From contig CALAMX010000010.1 in assembly GCA_937925755.1 (NCBI GenBank), positions 1 to 10,806 on the forward strand: a DNA stretch of 10,806 bases, read 5' to 3'. The translations under genes were made by a program, and so were the position numbers. Shown here piece after piece: positions 6,703 to 10,806 of this stretch. Numbering within the stretch: position 1 is the first letter of the stretch; every line of letters starts with the position of its first letter. The stretch is from an uncultured Burkholderiales bacterium. GTDB taxonomy: Bacteria > Pseudomonadota > Gammaproteobacteria > Burkholderiales > Thiobacillaceae. The notes under the pieces are model-generated. The model was not told where the DNA came from. It did no database searches and saw nothing but the letters and a program-made list of their open reading frames with translations.

Positions 6703-7217
6703 CGTCGCTGCCACTCCGCCAGGGCGGCATCGAGGTCGCCCTCGGCGCCGATCCAGTCCCAAAACCGGGCAAAGTCCTCGGCCGCGTGCTCGAGCCGAAA
6801 CTCGATGCGATGCGGTTTGTCGCGCAGGAAGGCGCGGATGTTGGCCTCGACGGTATCCAGGTAATCCAGGGCGAATTCGAGAGCAGTCTGCCCGGCTTCC
6901 CCGCCCAACAGCACCCCCTCACGCCAGGCCCGCATGATGCCGAAGTCGGCGCGGCGGGCAAAGCTCGCCGCGCAAGCAAGGCGCTCGCGCTTGAGGTGCA
7001 CGTAGCGGGCGTTGGCGCCATAGGCCGCGTCGAGGCGCCCGAGATACCAGACCAGGCGGTTGTCGGCCTCGATGTGGCAGGCGGGATAGGCCAGGCGCGC
7101 CGGGCCGATGAGGCGGGTGCGCGTCTCGTGCCCGGCGCTGTAGTTACGGATGTGCCGACAGGCGGCGATGAAGGTGGTCGAGCCGCTGCGGCCGGCGGTG
7201 AGCACGAAGACGTTCAT
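6678..7217 (-). CDS. Sulfotransferase-like P-loop protein
   Basis: 179 residues. The N-terminus MNVFVLTAGRSGSTTF matches the 5'-phosphosulfate-binding loop of PAPS-dependent sulfotransferases (the RSGST type). YVHLKRERLACAASFARR (72-89) resembles the second, 3'-phosphate-binding segment (basic residue followed by S85). The C-terminal half is helical and charged. It is shorter than typical sulfotransferases (~250-300 aa), so the acceptor-binding part may be minimal, or the protein may have another P-loop role. ATG 7217 was chosen because it precedes the beta-strand into the P-loop and forms an ATGA overlap of 4 nt with the stop of the upstream glycosyltransferase. The longer frame to 7367 would add residues antisense-like in composition. 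It is the last gene of the three-gene operon; catalysis and acceptor are inferred. Confidence 0.72.
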   Translation of the reverse strand: MNVFVLTAGRSGSTTFIAACRHIRNYSAGHETRTRLIGPARLAYPACHIEADNRLVWYLGRLDAAYGANARYVHLKRERLACAASFARRADFGIMRAWREGVLLGGEAGQTALEFALDYLDTVEANIRAFLRDKPHRIEFRLEHAAEDFARFWDWIGAEGDLDAALAEWQRRYNASDAP

Positions 7218-8743
7218 GCCTGCAAGGCCTCGCACCAGGTGGCTAAAGCAACGGGGTAGCGGGCAAGTGCGGCAGTCAGCCGCTCGACCCAGTCCTGCCG
7301 GCGCCCGGCAGCGTTGACCCGCCGCCAGCCCGCGCCGTCCAGGCCGAAGTTGTGGCGCAACGCGCATGCAAAGCGACTGAGTTCAGCCAAGGCCACCGCC
7401 GCAGTCGGATCGGCCCGCCAGTTCGGCGACAAGGCGGCAAGCCTCGCCTGCAGATGCGCCAAGCGCTCGGCCACCGCTGCCTGCTGTTGGGCGTAGCGGG
7501 CGTTGAGGCGCGCCTCGACCGCCTCGACCGTCTCCCTGATGCCGGCCGTTTCACTCACCTGCGGGTAGCCCTGCCCGATGAGGGACTCCAGGCTGAAGAG
7601 GAGGACGTCGCCATAGTACTGACGCTCGAACTCGCCCGAGATGTCCACCCCCTGCACCGTGTGCATCACCCCCGGCCGGCATTCCGAGCGGCCCAGTGAC
7701 TCGGGCACCCGGCCGTGCTGCAAGGGCAGGTTGGCGGTGACGAAGGCATCGCCCAGCGCTGCCTTGAGCAGCCGCCCGAGGGCGGGCCCGGCCATGCGTA
7801 GCCCAAGCGTGGCGAAAGGGATGGGCCAGGCAAACCCAGCGTCGCTGATGACGTAGTTGCCGGTATAGACGGTGCGCGCCGGCGTGAGCGCGAGCGGCGC
7901 GGGTTCATACAGACTCCTCCGGCTGGGATGCACCCCGTCGAAGAAGCGGCCTGACCGCACGGCGTAATCGGCGAGGCTGTCGGCATGCGTGTGCGGCCCC
8001 GTGAGCGGGCAGTGATACGGCGCTGGCGGCGCGGGCGGGTAACCGAACAGGTCGGCCATGTCGTGATAGGCCGCCCCTGCCGCAGATGTCGGCTGCCCAT
8101 GCGGAAAGCTACAGTCGGCCTCTGGCTTGAGTTCGCTTGAGCGACCCAGGAGGGTAAGGACATCGTCGAGCAGGGTGCCGGCCATCACCGCAGGGGATAC
8201 GGGCGGGTCGCCCACCACCTTGCCGGTGAGCACGGCGAGGGGTCGCTCGCGGAAGAGCTGGTCGAGGGTATGCAGGTAATCGAGATGGCACACCTCCCCC
8301 CCGGCCGCTTGGACCTCGAAGCGTTCGTCGCTGTCGATGAACCAGACGAGCCGGGGCCGTTCGTCCTGCCACCGGCGCGCCAGCCACAGCAGGGCCAGGT
8401 TGCGCATGACACTGGCACCGAGCCGCCGGTCGCCCGTCGGGGCACTGATCAGTTCGGCCAGGCGTTTGCGCAACCGTACCGGCAGGGACTCAATCAGGGC
8501 CCATTGGGCGGCGCGGTTCAGGTGCTCCACCGGCAGCCCTTTCGCGGTATGCTGCCGGGCCAGGGCGCGGTGCCGGTCGATCGCAGTGAGATCCAGGCTG
8601 TCGTCGGCGAGTAGGACCGACACCGCCCCCGCGTAAGGGAAGCGATCGCACAGCGCGGCGAGCGAGGCCAGGCACTCGCCCAGTTGGCGGGGCCGGTCCG
8701 CCACCGGGACGACGATGACGAAAGCGTGCCCGGGCCGTTGCAT
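7214..8743 (-). CDS. Glycosyltransferase, GT-A fold (family 2-like), large
   Basis: 509 residues, soluble, without clear membrane segments. The N-terminus FVIVVPVADRPRQLGECLASL (8-28) followed by VSVLLADDSLD (41-51) is the nucleotide-sugar-binding start of GT-A enzymes. RLVWFIDSDERFEV (131-144) gives the DxD-type metal motif D137-S-D139. TVYTGNYVISDAGFAWPIPF (291-310) and RMAGPALGRLL (316-326) look like acceptor-side segments. Residues ~400-440 (RETVEAVEARL to AALSPNW) are Ala/Glu/Arg-rich and probably coiled or helical. It therefore looks like a GT-A domain with a long accessory C-terminus. Donor and acceptor are unknown. The ATG at 8743 overlaps the upstream TPP-enzyme stop by one base (TGATG), indicating translational coupling. 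The next gene downstream starts in its stop codon. Confidence 0.78.
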   Translation of the reverse strand: MQRPGHAFVIVVPVADRPRQLGECLASLAALCDRFPYAGAVSVLLADDSLDLTAIDRHRALARQHTAKGLPVEHLNRAAQWALIESLPVRLRKRLAELISAPTGDRRLGASVMRNLALLWLARRWQDERPRLVWFIDSDERFEVQAAGGEVCHLDYLHTLDQLFRERPLAVLTGKVVGDPPVSPAVMAGTLLDDVLTLLGRSSELKPEADCSFPHGQPTSAAGAAYHDMADLFGYPPAPPAPYHCPLTGPHTHADSLADYAVRSGRFFDGVHPSRRSLYEPAPLALTPARTVYTGNYVISDAGFAWPIPFATLGLRMAGPALGRLLKAALGDAFVTANLPLQHGRVPESLGRSECRPGVMHTVQGVDISGEFERQYYGDVLLFSLESLIGQGYPQVSETAGIRETVEAVEARLNARYAQQQAAVAERLAHLQARLAALSPNWRADPTAAVALAELSRFACALRHNFGLDGAGWRRVNAAGRRQDWVERLTAALARYPVALATWCEALQA

Positions 8744-10404
8744 CAGCGCCGCGAGGAATAGTTGGGATAGAGATCGCGCGCGAGCACGATCTCGATCAGG
8801 TTGATCGCGCCGGTCAGGTCCATCTCGGCGAACACGGCATCGACGTCAGCCGCGCGCTCGACCCGCCGGTGGGCGATGCCAAAGGCACGCGCGAGCAGCC
8901 CGAAGTCGGGGTTGACGAAATCGCAGCTGATGTGGCGCCCGCCATAGTGTTGGAACTGGTTCTTGCGCACCAGGCCCATGCTGCCGTTGTTGAACACCAC
9001 GACGTTCAACGGCACGCCGTAGTTGACCGCGGTCATGAGTTCCATGCCGCACATCTGAAAGCCTCCGTCGCCAAGGATGGCAAAGGTGGCCGAGGCACCA
9101 GGCACTCCCAGCCGCGCCCCGATGGCGGCCGGGATGGCATGACCCAGGGCGGAGATGCCGGTGTTGGGGAAATAGCGAGCGCCCGCACCCAGCACGAGGA
9201 AGTTCTGGGCAAAGATGATGTTGTCGTCGAAGATCAGCGCATCGCGCGGGAAGTAGCGCGCCAGCGCTTGGTAGAAGTACTGCACGGTGGCGAAGTCGGC
9301 GCGAAACAGCGCATAGTCACGTCGCGCCGCCTGCCGGGTGGCAACGATCTCGTCTGCCGGCGCTCTTGCGTGCCCGGACTGGCCGGGCAAATGCGCGAGC
9401 ACGGCGGCGAGTACGGCACGGATGTCGCCCTGGATGGCCAGATCGGCGCGTAGGACCCGCTTGAGTTGCGCTGGGTCGCAGTCCACCTGCACGATGCGTT
9501 TGCCGGCGGTGAGCTGCGGGTCCCAGACATAGCTGGTACGCTCGCCGAAGCTCGCGCCGAGGATCAGCAGCAGATCGGCGCGTTCCAGGATGAAACGGTA
9601 GGCATCGCCGCTGGAGGTCACCCCCAGGCTGCCCAGGGCGAGCGGATCATTCTCGGCGAACACACCCTTGGCCTTCAAGCTGGTGGCGACCGGGATGTTG
9701 AGCCGCGCCGAAAGCTTGGCCAGCTCGGCCTGGGCGCCGGCGCGGACACAACCATAGCCGGCCAGGATCACCGGCTGGCGCGCCTGAAGCAGCATGCGCA
9801 CGAGCGTGCCGGCGGCCGCCTCGAACCCGCCATCGGTCGCCGGCGCTGCTATGCGGACACGCTCGAGCAGACCGGCGTCCACCGGTTCCTTTTGCACGTT
9901 GTAGGGCAGCGCGAGCAGCACGGGCCCGGGCGGGTTGCCCTGCAAGGCGGCCGTGGCCTGGTTGAGCACGCTCTCCAGGTAATCGCTGCGTTCCACGAGC
10001 CGGCGATAGCGGGTGATGGGCCGGAACAGCTCGGCCTGGTCGACGCTGTCACCCTCGCCCGAGCTCTCCTGTAGCCCGCCGCGTCCGAAGATGTAGGTCG
10101 CGGTCTCGCCCGTGAGCGCCAGCACCGGCAGACGGTCGACATAGGCGTTGGCGATGCCGGTCACCAGGTTGGTGGCACCCGGCCCGGCGGTGGCGATGCA
10201 GGCGCCGACGCGCCCAGTGGCCCGCGCATAGCCGCCGGCCATGAAGGCCGCGCCCTGTTCGTGCTTGGCCAGCACGGTGCGGATCGGACAATGGTAGAGG
10301 GCATCGTACACGGGCAGGATGTGCGCGCCCGGCATACCGAAGACCACCTCCACGCCCAAGCGCTGGAGATAGTCCACGATGAGTTCGGCGACACTGACCT
10401 GCAT
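8743..10404 (-). CDS. TPP-dependent acetolactate-synthase-like enzyme
   Basis: 553 residues with the three domains of the acetohydroxyacid synthase/decarboxylase superfamily. The N-terminal pyrimidine-binding domain (1-170) has E49 in LAKHEQGAAFMAGGYAR, the glutamate that activates thiamine. The central domain (~190-340) carries GASFGERTSY, equivalent to the FAD-side loop. The C-terminal PP domain has GDGGFQMCGMELMT (445-458) ending in VVVFNNGSMG (468-477), the metal/TPP motif. Two segments differ from biosynthetic acetolactate synthase: LPYNVQ replaces IPKDVQ, and VRKNQ replaces the usual VRQWQ. No ilvH-type regulatory subunit lies next to it, so a dedicated carboligase or decarboxylase of the local pathway is more likely than branched-chain amino-acid synthesis. 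ATG 10404 gives the family's usual N-terminus; the frame extends to 10524 with residues unlike the family. It is the first gene of the operon; no clear promoter or ribosome site was recognised. Confidence 0.88.
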   Translation of the reverse strand: MQVSVAELIVDYLQRLGVEVVFGMPGAHILPVYDALYHCPIRTVLAKHEQGAAFMAGGYARATGRVGACIATAGPGATNLVTGIANAYVDRLPVLALTGETATYIFGRGGLQESSGEGDSVDQAELFRPITRYRRLVERSDYLESVLNQATAALQGNPPGPVLLALPYNVQKEPVDAGLLERVRIAAPATDGGFEAAAGTLVRMLLQARQPVILAGYGCVRAGAQAELAKLSARLNIPVATSLKAKGVFAENDPLALGSLGVTSSGDAYRFILERADLLLILGASFGERTSYVWDPQLTAGKRIVQVDCDPAQLKRVLRADLAIQGDIRAVLAAVLAHLPGQSGHARAPADEIVATRQAARRDYALFRADFATVQYFYQALARYFPRDALIFDDNIIFAQNFLVLGAGARYFPNTGISALGHAIPAAIGARLGVPGASATFAILGDGGFQMCGMELMTAVNYGVPLNVVVFNNGSMGLVRKNQFQHYGGRHISCDFVNPDFGLLARAFGIAHRRVERAADVDAVFAEMDLTGAINLIEIVLARDLYPNYSSRR

Positions 10405-10685
10405 GGCGGTTCGGCCGCTTGTTGACGGGCGGCATGTGCGGCAAAGTGGGAAGTCCCATTTCAGCACAAGACGGCGGCCGGCGGGAACCCAACCCGGCCA
10501 CAGCCGGCCTACAGAGACACACACCGGGAGTACAGGCCGTCTACAATGGATGCAAACCTCGAAGCCCGTCTATGATCCTAAAAACCGCAGTTGACCGCTT
10601 TTTTGTGTTGCAACGTCATGAATCCATTGAAGGATGTGGTCTTAAGACGACTCACCCGCAGGGGAGCCCGCAACAACCCGCTTTG

Positions 10686-10700
10686 TGGGCCTTCGGCCCA
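10686..10700. repeat. UUCG-type hairpin
   Basis: TGGGCCTTCGGCCCA is a perfect inverted repeat of 6-bp arms around TTC. Read as RNA it is a stem closed by C(UUCG)G, an unusually stable tetraloop. No T-tract follows on either strand, so it is not a standard intrinsic terminator. Confidence 0.6.
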
Positions 10701-10741
10701 TCCCTCGCTGCGCTCGGGACCCGCACTGCGTGCTGTCCTGC

Positions 10742-10752
10742 GCCCTGCGGGC
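10742..10752. repeat. Short GC hairpin GCCC-TGC-GGGC
   Basis: A 4-bp perfect stem with a 3-base loop, close to the preceding UUCG hairpin. GCCCGC (10668-10673) and GCGGGC (10766-10771) can also pair around both hairpins, suggesting a larger folded element. Confidence 0.4.
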
Positions 10753-10806
10753 TGGTGCGGCCCAAGCGGGCGTCTGGCTTTGTGTCTGCGACGAAACTCG
10801 CCCGGT

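Larger units (their letters stand above)
10405..10806. other. Intergenic region with AT-richer patch and GC-rich hairpins
   Basis: 402 bases without a convincing gene. From 10540 to 10636 the sequence is AT-richer than the rest, with TATGAT (10571-10576), a T6 run and the palindromes GTTGCAAC (10607-10614) and GTCTTAAGAC (10639-10648). This is the likeliest place for promoters, including that of the minus-strand operon, but no good -35/-10 pair is evident. From about 10650 it turns into short inverted repeats, described separately. The plus frame from ATG 10618 is open to the window end but its protein is Arg/Pro/Ser-rich and resembles translated hairpins. Confidence 0.6.

Noticed and set aside
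7218..7367. N-terminal extension of the sulfotransferase-like protein
   Set aside because: The extra 50 residues lie inside the glycosyltransferase gene in another frame and are Arg/Cys/Pro-rich; the ATGA overlap start fits the family better.
10405..10524. N-terminal extension of the TPP enzyme to the ATG at 10524
   Set aside because: The extra 40 residues have no similarity to the family, whose N-terminus begins at MQVSVAELIVDYL.
10585..10606. Possible intrinsic terminator with the T6 run
   Set aside because: The flanking bases pair only imperfectly (ACCGCAGTTGACCGC), so no stable stem precedes the T-run.
10618..10806. Open plus-strand frame running off the window
   Set aside because: The product is Arg/Pro/Leu-rich and is a translation of inverted repeats; no ribosome site precedes it.

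Overview
The window reads as chromosomal DNA from a high-GC Gram-negative bacterium, most likely a beta- or gammaproteobacterium. This rests on the strong G/C third-position bias, a PAS-GGDEF-EAL protein, a YcbK-type (DUF882) murein protein behind a Tat-like leader, and dense gene packing with overlapping starts and stops. The sequence alone does not fix the genus. No rRNA, tRNA, CRISPR array, transposase or integrase is visible.

Layout: (1) 1-1812 (+) is the C-terminal part of a cyclic-di-GMP protein with PAS, GGDEF and EAL domains. (2) It converges on a short-form alpha-glucan (glycogen) phosphorylase, 1844-3550 (-). The junction holds a 14-bp inverted repeat enclosing a four-tract G-rich motif. 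(3) 3628-4150 (-) is a YcbK-like DUF882 gene split by a frameshift. Just upstream on the same strand lies a short reading frame with a LysM-like motif, so this looks like a decaying cell-wall module. (4) 4401-6702 (+) is a tight run of acetate kinase, a pyridoxamine-phosphate-oxidase-like FMN protein and a class I SAM methyltransferase. (5) 6678-10404 (-) is a compact three-gene operon, transcribed in the order TPP-dependent acetolactate-synthase-like enzyme, GT-A-type glycosyltransferase, sulfotransferase-like P-loop protein. Its genes overlap by 1 and 4 nt, and its last gene overlaps the methyltransferase tail-to-tail by 25 nt. (6) 10405-10806 has no convincing gene. It holds an AT-richer patch followed by GC-rich hairpins that look like a structured intergenic or mobile-element-flanking sequence.

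How they may work together: glycogen phosphorylase releases glucose-1-phosphate and acetate kinase makes ATP from acetyl-phosphate, which suits reserve-carbon fermentation, although no phosphotransacetylase or phosphoketolase gene is seen here. The TPP enzyme, glycosyltransferase and sulfotransferase-like protein look like one pathway that builds or decorates a glycan or small molecule. The convergent methyltransferase might belong to it too, but that is inference. The most interesting items are that three-gene operon, the G-quadruplex-in-a-hairpin junction and the broken murein module. I found no clear evidence of a wholly new defence or mobile system.
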